From NCBI GenBank assembly GCA_049515175.1, contig JBEKUI010000173.1:1-10285 (forward strand): a DNA stretch of 10,285 nt. The letters run 5' to 3'. The DNA is from JACQNR01 sp049515175. Lineage in GTDB: Bacteria > Acidobacteriota > Terriglobia > UBA7540. Shown piece by piece: positions 1 to 5,435 of this stretch. Within the stretch, counting starts at the first letter, position 1, and each line of letters starts with the position of its first letter. The notes beneath the pieces are model-generated. The model made no database searches, was not told the DNA's origin, and saw nothing but the letters and a program-made list of their open reading frames with translations. Position numbers and translations under genes: made by a program.

Positions 1-299
1 GACATCTGCACGGCGGTTCGTGCGGTTTTCAGTACCGCGGAACGCGCGCGGTTCGTGGCGCGGTGGCTCTCAAGGTCGCGCAGGCGCTTCTCCGCCTCCT
101 CCCGCGACTGAATCCGCGCCGAGCCGAAGAACACCACCGTGTTCTGCACTCCCGCGCGACGCAGCCGCGCCTGGGGTTCCAGATACTCCGCCACGATGCG
201 CAGGGTGCGCGCGTCGCCGCTCTCCAGAAAGCGTTCGCTGCGGTAGGCCAGCGGCGGCGTCAGCGGCGGCGCAGGATGTTTCCTTTTCCCGTTTCCCAT
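1..299 (-). CDS. LOG-family (TIGR00730-like) Rossmann-fold protein, N-terminal part, cut by window edge
   Basis: The reverse strand is open from an ATG at 299-297 to the left edge, giving 99 codons with no stop. After a short basic and proline-rich leader, the protein reads LAYRSERFLESGDARTLRI (about residues 17-35), then AEYLEP (37-42) and VVFFGSARI (55-63). This is the typical opening of the larger LOG-family/TIGR00730 proteins, whose first Rossmann strand ends in FFGSAR. Family members include cytokinin-activating nucleoside 5'-monophosphate phosphoribohydrolases, but many of the larger bacterial ones have no proven function. The diagnostic PGGxGT motif lies outside the window, so activity cannot be judged. 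GAGGG sits a few bases before the ATG as a modest ribosome binding site; a TTG at 303 is out of frame with this gene. It is transcribed divergently from the oxidoreductase gene at 521. Family assignment is fairly sure; function is not. Confidence 0.8.
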   Translation of the reverse strand, partial: MGNGKRKHPAPPLTPPLAYRSERFLESGDARTLRIVAEYLEPQARLRRAGVQNTVVFFGSARIQSREEAEKRLRDLESHRATNRARSAVLKTARTAVQM

Positions 300-520
300 G
301 CAACCCTCGGCTTTACCCTTAACAACCTCAAACAGAATATCAGAGGCGGGCATTCTTGGGGGTGGGAATCAGTGCTGGAGGAGCATCGCGGCGTTATCGA
401 TTTGGCTTGATGTGCGCCCAGCATCGGGGTTATGAGATTAGAGACGGCAATTGGATATCGTGACAGACGGAATGTCTAAAATGCTTTGCCACAGCGAAGC
501 AAGGATCGAGGGAGGAAAGA

Positions 521-1876
521 ATGGATCGTGAAATGACGCGACGCGATTTCATCCGCCGCAGCGCTACCGGAGTGGCGGGCGCGGGACTCTTATTGAACGG
601 CCTGCCGGTGCCTCTGGAAGCTACGCCGCTGCCCAAGCCGGCAAGCGCCAGCGACCGCGTGGGCGTCGGCTTCATTGGCGCCGGAATCCGCGGCCACATT
701 CTCATGGACGCGGCCAAGCAGACGGGCCAGGCCGATTTGCTGTGCGTATGCGACTGCTATCAGGGTCACCTCGATCGCGCCAAGGAGCGCACCGACGGCA
801 AGATTGAAACGATTTTTGCTCAGTACAAGAAGCTGCTGGAGCGGAAGGACGTGGACGCCGTCGTTATCGCGACTCCCGACCACTGGCATCTGCAGATCGT
901 GCTCGACGCACTCGCCGCGGGCAAGGACGTTTATATCGAGAAGCCCATGACGCACCGCATCGAAGACGGGCCAAAGATGATTGCGGCTGCGAAGCGACAC
1001 AACCGCATCGTCCAGGTCGGCAGCCAATGGATCTCCTCCGCACAACACAAGAAGGCGAAGGAGATTGTGCAGTCCGGGAAGCTTGGTAAGGTCACCAAGA
1101 TTACCGCCGCTTACAATCGCAACAGCTCAACGGGGGCGTGGAATTATCCCATCCCGCCCGATCTCAAAGTGGGCGAAAACATGAATTGGGAGGAGTGGCT
1201 CGGCCCAGCGAAGAAGCGCCCATTTAATCCCGAGTGCGTTTTCCGCTACCGCAAGTACTGGGACTTCTCCGGCGGCATCTCCACGGACCTCTTCGTCCAC
1301 CTCATCAATTCGATTCACTTCATTATGGGAGTCGAGATGCCGAAAAGCGTCGTGGCGACGGGCGCGATTCTCGCCCGCAACGACGGCCGCGAGGTGCCCG
1401 ACACGCTCGACGCGCTGTTCGAGTACGACGGCTTCCACGTCAATATGGCTTCGACCTTCAACAGCGCGAGCACGGCGGGGCAGGGAATTCAACTGCTCGG
1501 CACGGACGCTTCACTTAACCTGCTGTTGGGCACACCGGCGATGACGCTCGCGGTCGAAAGCCATCGCGAGGGTTATGGCTACTCAATCGACAGCTGGCCC
1601 AAGGCGCTGCAGGAACAGTTCATGAACGAGGGCGAGCACCGCGCGGAGTCGAAGCGCGAGGCGCCGAAGCCGGAAGACATTCAATCGCCCGACTCGATGG
1701 ATGCCACGGCGCTCCACATGGCGGAATTCTTTGAATGCGTCCGCTCGCGCAAGCCGTGCACCGAGCCTCCCGAGGTCGGACATCACGCCGCCGCCGCCGG
1801 GCACATGGTGAACCTCTCGTATCGTTCCGGAAAGAAACTGCGCTGGGACGCCGCGAAGGGCGCCGCTAGATCCTAG
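521..1876 (+). CDS. Tat-exported Gfo/Idh/MocA-family oxidoreductase
   Basis: A 451-aa predicted NAD(P)-dependent sugar or cyclitol dehydrogenase. The N-terminus has a twin-arginine signal, RRDFIRR (residues 7-13), followed by a hydrophobic stretch to about residue 30, so a folded, cofactor-loaded enzyme is probably exported to the periplasm. The Rossmann dinucleotide loop is GFIGAGIRG (50-58). DHWH is at 120-123 and the family motif EKP at 140-142, whose lysine is the usual catalytic residue. VQVGSQW (165-171) and GGISTDLFVHLINSIH (251-266) match the second, substrate-binding alpha/beta domain. Length is normal for the Tat-carrying members; some relatives are GH109-type glycosidases that use NAD, but the substrate cannot be read from sequence. 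The start is well supported by GGAGG at 511-515, five bases before the ATG. It is the first plus-strand gene after a divergent promoter region, and 232 nt separate it from the next gene, so the two may be transcribed separately. Confidence 0.9.
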   Translation: MDREMTRRDFIRRSATGVAGAGLLLNGLPVPLEATPLPKPASASDRVGVGFIGAGIRGHILMDAAKQTGQADLLCVCDCYQGHLDRAKERTDGKIETIFAQYKKLLERKDVDAVVIATPDHWHLQIVLDALAAGKDVYIEKPMTHRIEDGPKMIAAAKRHNRIVQVGSQWISSAQHKKAKEIVQSGKLGKVTKITAAYNRNSSTGAWNYPIPPDLKVGENMNWEEWLGPAKKRPFNPECVFRYRKYWDFSGGISTDLFVHLINSIHFIMGVEMPKSVVATGAILARNDGREVPDTLDALFEYDGFHVNMASTFNSASTAGQGIQLLGTDASLNLLLGTPAMTLAVESHREGYGYSIDSWPKALQEQFMNEGEHRAESKREAPKPEDIQSPDSMDATALHMAEFFECVRSRKPCTEPPEVGHHAAAAGHMVNLSYRSGKKLRWDAAKGAARS

Positions 1877-1914
1877 TGCGGTCAGACTTCCTCTGTAGCA
1901 ATCAACGTTCCTCC

Positions 1915-1940
1915 GGGGGTCACAAAGCCTTGTGTCCCTC
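1915..1940 (+). terminator. Hairpin after the oxidoreductase gene, possible terminator or mRNA 3' end
   Basis: GGGGG-T-CACAA (1915-1925) pairs with TTGTG-T-CCCTC (1930-1940) around an AGCC loop. There is one T/T mismatch and one G-T wobble. It begins 38 nt after the stop codon at 1874-1876. No T-run follows, so it is not a classical intrinsic terminator; a 3'-end stabilising structure or Rho-dependent termination is equally possible. Confidence 0.35.
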
Positions 1941-1943
1941 ATC

Positions 1944-1981
1944 TCGCCATCGGACCTTTTGGCTCTTGCTTCCGGTGGCGA
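1944..1981 (+). other. Second intergenic hairpin, 11-bp stem
   Basis: TCGCCATCGGA (1944-1954) is complementary to TCCGGTGGCGA (1971-1981), with one G-T wobble and a 16-nt loop. It follows the hairpin at 1915-1940 after only three bases. The pair lies upstream of the -35-like box at 2007, so it more likely belongs to the 3' end of the upstream transcript than to the leader of the downstream gene. No riboswitch family was recognised. Confidence 0.35.
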
Positions 1982-2006
1982 ACGGGTGAACAATCGCGCT
2001 GGAATC

Positions 2007-2034
2007 TTGACAGACCGCTAGACCCTTCAATTTG
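2007..2034 (+). promoter_or_regulatory. Possible sigma-70-type promoter for the isomerase-like gene
   Basis: A perfect TTGACA occurs at 2007-2012. At the right distance (16-18 nt) there is only a weak AT-rich segment, AATTTG around 2029-2034, in place of a good -10 box. If used, transcription would start near 2040 and give a leader of about 70 nt that contains the hairpin at 2075-2094. The weak -10 keeps confidence low. Confidence 0.25.
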
Positions 2035-2074
2035 TCTCTCGCAGACGGTCACATCTATTCCTACCCTCAGATTA

Positions 2075-2101
2075 TGCCGAGGATCATCTCGGCAGGAAGG
2101 A
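2075..2101 (+). promoter_or_regulatory. Perfect hairpin abutting the Shine-Dalgarno sequence of the isomerase-like gene
   Basis: TGCCGAG (2075-2081) and CTCGGCA (2088-2094) form a perfect 7-bp stem with a 6-nt loop. The Shine-Dalgarno sequence AGGAAGGA (2094-2101) starts at the last base of the stem and lies seven bases before the ATG at 2109. A structure so close could modulate ribosome access or protect the 5' end of the mRNA. The hairpin is seen directly; its role is inferred. Confidence 0.4.
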
Positions 2102-2108
2102 CATCTCG

Positions 2109-3542
2109 ATGAGCCATTCTAATGAATTGAAGCCTTCGTTACTGAATGTCACGCGACGCAGTTTCCTTGCCGGATGTGCGGGCTGCGCGGCCGCGGCCCA
2201 TGCGCTGGGGGTGACGGCCGCAAGCGGTGCCGCACTGGCTGCGTCGTTGCCCGAAGTTAAGACGCGGCTGCGGCTGGTCTTTACGCACATCTCGCCGGAG
2301 AAAGAAACCTGGCCCTACAAAGGCTATGACTATGAAGCGCGCAAAAAGGAATTGGGGGCACGGCTAGCGCAAGCCTGCCCGAACGTCGAGTTCCTCACGG
2401 TCACGGCGCAGAATGCCGAGCAAGCCAGGAAAATTCTCGCCGACGGCCGCGACGTGGACGGCAGCGTCGTCTACATGGTGGGGATCTGGTCGGGCGCCGT
2501 GGAAGTGTTTGCGAACTCCGGCCGGCCCGTGCTGCTGGTAGACGACCCCTACGCCGGCACGGGCGAGTTCCTCATTCAGTACGCCGCCGCGCGCCGCAAG
2601 GGGCTGCCCGTTGCTGGTGTCTCGTCTTCGCGCTTCGAGGATCTGGTGGACGCGATCCGGTCGTTTGAGGCGATGAAGAAGATGCGGCAATCGACCATTC
2701 TCGATGTCGTCGAGAGCGACCCGGGCGAGGTGGCGAAGGCCATCGAAGCTCATTTTGGCACGAAGGTTCGCCGGACCAGCGGCGAGGAGCTGGGCGAAGC
2801 CTACCGCCAGGCTAATCGCGACCAGGCTCGCGAAATCGCCGACCACTGGGTGCGGGAGGCCCGTGTCGTCGTCGAGCCCTCGCGGGAAGAGATCGAGAAA
2901 TCCGCCGTGATGTACGTCGCCATGCACGACCTGATGGAGAAGCACAAAGCCCAGGCCGTGGCGATCGACTGCCTGACGCTCTTTTACGGCGGCAAGCTCG
3001 CTGCCTATCCGTGTCTGGGATTCTTCCAGCTCAACAACGACGGCCGCGTCGGCGCCTGTGAAGGGGATCTCGAATCGACCGCGACGATGCTGCTCATGGG
3101 CTATCTGGTCGGCCGGCCGGGATATATCTCCGACCCGGTCATCGACACCTCACTCAACCGCATCATCTACGCGCACTGCGTCGCGCCCAGTAAGGTATTC
3201 GGGCCGGCTGGGAACACGAATCCCTACGATATCCGTAGCCACTCGGAGGACCGTAAGGGCGCTTCGGTACGCTCGTTGATGCCTCTTGGCGAGATCGTCA
3301 CTACGCTCAAGTTCAACCCCGTGCGCAAAGAAGTGATCATCCACCAGGCAAAGACCGTCGAGAATATCGACGAGGACAAAGCCTGCCGCACGAAACTCGC
3401 CGCCGAAGTGCGCGACGTCGACAAACTGCTGGGCGAGTGGGACCGCTGGGGCTGGCACCGCGTCACCTTCTACGGGGACCACAAACGGACGGTCGAAACC
3501 ACCAGCGCGCTTCTGGGCTTCAAGGTGACCTGGGAATCGTAG
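2109..3542 (+). CDS. Tat-exported protein resembling L-fucose/L-arabinose isomerase C-terminal domain
   Basis: A 477-aa protein with a twin-arginine signal, TRRSFLAG (residues 15-22), an alanine-rich hydrophobic segment and a plausible ALA cleavage site near residue 44. The mature N-terminal half (about 50-200) looks like an alpha/beta domain. The second half carries PCLGF, then NNDGRVGACEGDL (CEGDL at 317-321), GRPGYISDP and YAHCVAP (HC at 356-357). These resemble the active-site strands of the fucose/arabinose isomerase fold, where acidic residues and a histidine bind the metal; E318 or D320 and H356 are the natural candidates here. Cytoplasmic FucI and AraA are not normally exported, so this may be an exported enzyme of altered specificity or a sugar-binding protein; the reaction is unknown. 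The start is supported by AGGAAGGA seven bases upstream. LAGC at residues 20-23 mimics a lipobox but lies too close to the arginine pair. Export is fairly sure, fold moderate, function open. Confidence 0.75.
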   Translation: MSHSNELKPSLLNVTRRSFLAGCAGCAAAAHALGVTAASGAALAASLPEVKTRLRLVFTHISPEKETWPYKGYDYEARKKELGARLAQACPNVEFLTVTAQNAEQARKILADGRDVDGSVVYMVGIWSGAVEVFANSGRPVLLVDDPYAGTGEFLIQYAAARRKGLPVAGVSSSRFEDLVDAIRSFEAMKKMRQSTILDVVESDPGEVAKAIEAHFGTKVRRTSGEELGEAYRQANRDQAREIADHWVREARVVVEPSREEIEKSAVMYVAMHDLMEKHKAQAVAIDCLTLFYGGKLAAYPCLGFFQLNNDGRVGACEGDLESTATMLLMGYLVGRPGYISDPVIDTSLNRIIYAHCVAPSKVFGPAGNTNPYDIRSHSEDRKGASVRSLMPLGEIVTTLKFNPVRKEVIIHQAKTVENIDEDKACRTKLAAEVRDVDKLLGEWDRWGWHRVTFYGDHKRTVETTSALLGFKVTWES

Positions 3543-3613
3543 CGCCAGGTATTTGAGGCTGCGGGATCACTTCCGGGTTGGCACGGCGCGCTGTGTGCGT
3601 GCTGCATGGCAGT

Positions 3614-3629
3614 GGCGGCCTGAACCGCC
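3614..3629 (+). other. Small GC hairpin between the isomerase-like gene and lolC/E
   Basis: GGCGG (3614-3618) and CCGCC (3625-3629) form a 5-bp stem with a 6-nt loop, and two further pairs are possible beyond a mismatch. It lies 71 nt after the stop codon and has no T-run. It could mark the 3' end of the upstream transcript, but stems of this size occur by chance in GC-rich DNA. Confidence 0.15.
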
Positions 3630-3672
3630 CCTACTTCCCACGCCGCGCGAATGCTGATAATGTAAGGCGCGC

Positions 3673-4902
3673 ATGAAGTTTGAATTCTTCGTGGCGCTGA
3701 GGTACCTGGCAGCCAAGCGGCGGCAGGCGGCGGTTTCGGTCATTACTCTGATCTCCGTGGTGGGAGTGATGGCGGGGGTGGCGGCGCTGGTCGTGGCGCT
3801 GGCCATCAACAACGGTTTCCGCCGCGAGATGGAGCAGCGCCTTCTCGGTGCAAGCGCCGACATCAACCTGCTGCGCACCTCGAACGACGGCATCAAGAAT
3901 TACGAAGCGCTTACGGAGCGGCTGGCGCGCCTGACGCATGTGGTGGCCACCGCGCCGGGGCTCTACGAGCAAGTTTTGATCTCCAGCCACTCGCGTGCCC
4001 AGGGCGTGGTGATCAAGGGCGTGGACCCGGCGCGGGAAGTGAGGGTCGGCAATCTGCTCCGCCGCCTGACGGAGGGCTCGCTCGACGGACTGACTCAGAA
4101 CTATCCCGATGCGGACCCGCTGATTGTCGGGAAGGAACTGGCGAAATCGCTCGGCGTCCTGGTGGGCGATACGGTAATGGTCACCAGCCCGCAGGGCTAC
4201 CTGACGCCGCTGGAAGTGGTGCCCAAGTTCCGGCACTTCCGCGTCGTGGGCGTCTTCGACTCCGGCTTCTACGACTTTGACGCTTCCTGGGCCTTCACGA
4301 ATCTGCACGCTGCGCAGCGTCTGTTCGACCTTGCCAACATCGCTTCCGTCATTCAGTTCAAAATCGACGACATCTATCAGGCCGAGAGAGTGGCGGAGGA
4401 GATTCGCAAGGCCGCAGGTGCAGGGTTTGAGACCTCGACCTGGATGGAGCAGAATCGTTCCCTCTTCAACGCCCTGCGCCTGGAGCGCCTGGTGACCGTG
4501 CTCACCATCGGGCTCATCGAAGTAGTGGCCGCACTCAACATCTTCATCACTCTTACCATGATGGTGATGGAAAAGCACCGCGACATCGCGGTGCTGATGT
4601 CGATGGGGGCGCGGCAGCGACAGGTGTGGGCGGTCTTTACCCTGCACGGCTTGCTGATCGCAGCCCTGGGGACGGCCGCGGGCCTCGGGCTGGGCTACGG
4701 CCTCTCCTGGGTGGGCGGCCACTACAAACTCATTCCCCTCGATGCACAGATCTACTCGCTCAGCTCCGTACCCTTCTACGCCCAGCCGCTCGACGGGGTG
4801 TGGATCGCGCTCGCCGCGCTTGCCATCAGCTTCATCTCCACGCTCTATCCCGCGCGGGCCGCGGCCCGGGTGAATCCGGTGGAGATATTGAGGTATGAGT
4901 GA
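3673..4902 (+). CDS. lolC: LolC/LolE-family lipoprotein-releasing ABC permease
   Basis: A 409-aa inner-membrane permease that, with LolD, extracts lipoproteins from the inner membrane and passes them to LolA. It opens with ALRYLAAKRR (8-17) and a first membrane helix at about 20-45 ending in NNGFRREME, as in LolC/E. A large periplasmic domain (about 47-270) contains TSPQGYLTPLEVVPKFRHF (about 170-188), which matches the Hook region that contacts LolA, then VVGVFDSG. Three C-terminal helices follow at about 274-299, 319-345 and 375-396, with the FtsX-type end PARAAARVNPVEILRYE. The cytoplasmic EKHRDIAVLMSMGA segment is the usual LolD-coupling helix. Only one LolC/E-type gene is seen beside lolD, so the permease may work as a homodimer like the hybrid 'LolF' proteins; a second permease elsewhere cannot be excluded. 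AAGG five bases before the ATG is a modest ribosome binding site. The stop falls next to the left arm of the inserted element. Confidence 0.92.
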   Translation: MKFEFFVALRYLAAKRRQAAVSVITLISVVGVMAGVAALVVALAINNGFRREMEQRLLGASADINLLRTSNDGIKNYEALTERLARLTHVVATAPGLYEQVLISSHSRAQGVVIKGVDPAREVRVGNLLRRLTEGSLDGLTQNYPDADPLIVGKELAKSLGVLVGDTVMVTSPQGYLTPLEVVPKFRHFRVVGVFDSGFYDFDASWAFTNLHAAQRLFDLANIASVIQFKIDDIYQAERVAEEIRKAAGAGFETSTWMEQNRSLFNALRLERLVTVLTIGLIEVVAALNIFITLTMMVMEKHRDIAVLMSMGARQRQVWAVFTLHGLLIAALGTAAGLGLGYGLSWVGGHYKLIPLDAQIYSLSSVPFYAQPLDGVWIALAALAISFISTLYPARAAARVNPVEILRYE

Positions 4903-4912
4903 ACGGATCGAG

Positions 4913-4941
4913 CCATCGGGCCATCGGTCGATCGGATCATC
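4913..4941 (+). repeat. Left arm of inverted repeat (CCGAT-unit array)
   Basis: This 29-nt arm starts ten bases after the lolC/E stop codon. Its reverse complement begins GATGATCCGAT and continues with two more CCGAT units spaced 8 bases apart. Aligned to the right arm at 5400-5428 it agrees at 23 of 29 positions, including an uninterrupted 11-base match. The two arms could therefore pair across the four-helix-bundle gene in a lolC-lolD transcript. Confidence 0.7.
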
Positions 4942-4991
4942 TGTCCAGCGAAACATCGCATATATTGAACACAACTGGGGAAGGTTTGGTC

Positions 4992-5372
4992 TTGAGCGAC
5001 CTGCATCAGCAATTGAGGGAAAGGACGAAGCAGTTTGCCATTCGAGTTGTGAAGATGGTTCAGAGACTTCCCAAGACGGACGAAGCCAGGACCATGGGCA
5101 GACAATTGCTCCGTTCCGGGACGTCAGTGGCCGCGAATTATCGAGCTGTGGGTCGTGCTCGGTCGAAGGCGGAATTCATTGCGAAAATGGGCGTCGTTGT
5201 GGAGGAGGCCGACGAGACCGTGTTCTGGCTTGAGCTACTGATTGACACCGGCATTGTGCGTAAGGACCAAACTCAGGAATTGCTTGGCGAGAGTAATGAG
5301 TTGCTCGCAATCTTTGCCGCTTCCCACAGAACTGCCAAATCACGCGGTGGAAAATTTGAAGAGGCAGCCTGA
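4992..5372 (+). CDS. Four-helix-bundle protein (S23 / 23S rRNA intervening-sequence family)
   Basis: A 126-aa soluble, all-helical protein. The core QLLRSGTSVAANYRA (38-52), then RSKAEFIAKMG (57-67) and EEADETVFWLELL (71-83), are hallmarks of the S23/TIGR02436 four-helix-bundle family. Members are encoded in 23S rRNA intervening sequences and at many other sites; the Avd accessory proteins of diversity-generating retroelements share the fold. Relatives form basic oligomeric bundles suspected to bind nucleic acid, but their cellular job is unknown. I chose the TTG at 4992 because GGGGAAGG (4977-4984) lies seven bases upstream and the length fits the family. The frame is also open back to a GTG at 4899 overlapping the lolC/E stop, but that would translate the left repeat arm. 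The gene splits lolC/E from lolD, which are normally adjacent, and its role there is probably unrelated to lipoprotein export. Confidence 0.88.
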   Translation: MSDLHQQLRERTKQFAIRVVKMVQRLPKTDEARTMGRQLLRSGTSVAANYRAVGRARSKAEFIAKMGVVVEEADETVFWLELLIDTGIVRKDQTQELLGESNELLAIFAASHRTAKSRGGKFEEAA

Positions 5373-5382
5373 CGCGATGCCT

Positions 5383-5400
5383 CGGTGGAACGATCCACCG
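5383..5400 (+). other. Perfect 6-bp hairpin after the four-helix-bundle gene
   Basis: CGGTGG (5383-5388) and CCACCG (5395-5400) pair around AACGAT, ten bases after the stop codon. Its last base is the first base of the right repeat arm. No T-run follows, so read-through into lolD is expected. It may be part of the element's terminus or an mRNA processing signal. Confidence 0.35.
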
Positions 5401-5428
5401 ATGATCCGATGACCCGATCACCCGATGA
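5400..5428 (+). repeat. Right arm of inverted repeat (CCGAT-unit array)
   Basis: GATGATCCGAT (5400-5410) is followed by two further CCGAT units at 5414-5418 and 5422-5426. It is the inverted partner of the arm at 4913-4941. The arm ends seven bases before the lolD ATG, so it occupies the place where a Shine-Dalgarno sequence would be expected. It is open in the lolD frame from a GTG at 5385 and would read as DDPMTRSPDDEI-like residues. Confidence 0.7.
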
Positions 5429-5435
5429 TGAAATC

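Larger units (their letters stand above)
4913..5428 (+). mobile_element. IVS-like element: four-helix-bundle gene between inverted repeat arms
   Basis: The space between lolC/E (stop 4900-4902) and lolD (start 5436) is filled by a small unit. It consists of a left arm, a four-helix-bundle gene with its own strong Shine-Dalgarno sequence, a 6-bp hairpin and a right arm complementary to the left arm. Intervening sequences of 23S rRNA have the same plan: an S23-type reading frame in the loop of a stem made by complementary ends. Neighbouring coding sequences are intact on both sides, so the unit sits exactly in the gene junction. No transposase, reverse transcriptase or clear target-site duplication is visible; mobility is inferred from architecture only, and the exact ends are uncertain by several bases. 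Confidence 0.45.

Noticed and set aside
451..482. TTGGAT (451-456) and TAAAAT (477-482) as a promoter for the oxidoreductase gene
   Set aside because: The -10-like box is good, but the spacing to the -35-like box is 20 nt and no better partner is visible.
2166..2177. Lipobox-like LAGC in the Tat signal of the isomerase-like protein
   Set aside because: The cysteine is only six residues after the second arginine, before the hydrophobic region, so it cannot be a normal signal peptidase II site.
3631..4974. A 447-codon open frame on the minus strand opposite lolC/E
   Set aside because: It is antisense to a clear LolC/E coding frame. Its product is rich in H, R, G and D with no domain or membrane segment, as expected for a shadow frame in GC-rich DNA.
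4899..4991. GTG start at 4899 for the four-helix-bundle protein, overlapping the lolC/E stop
   Set aside because: It would add 31 residues translated from the repeat arm. The TTG at 4992 has a strong Shine-Dalgarno sequence at ideal spacing and gives the family length.
4913..5428. CCGAT-unit arrays as a CRISPR or as a diversity-generating retroelement
   Set aside because: The units are far too short and few for CRISPR. Although the four-helix-bundle protein shares a fold with Avd, there is no reverse transcriptase or template/variable repeat pair in the window.
4895..5435. ATGAGTGAA (4895-4903) and ATGATGAA (5425-5432) as a target-site duplication of the inserted unit
   Set aside because: The match needs a gap and overlaps the lolC/E stop and lolD leader, where such sequence is expected by chance.
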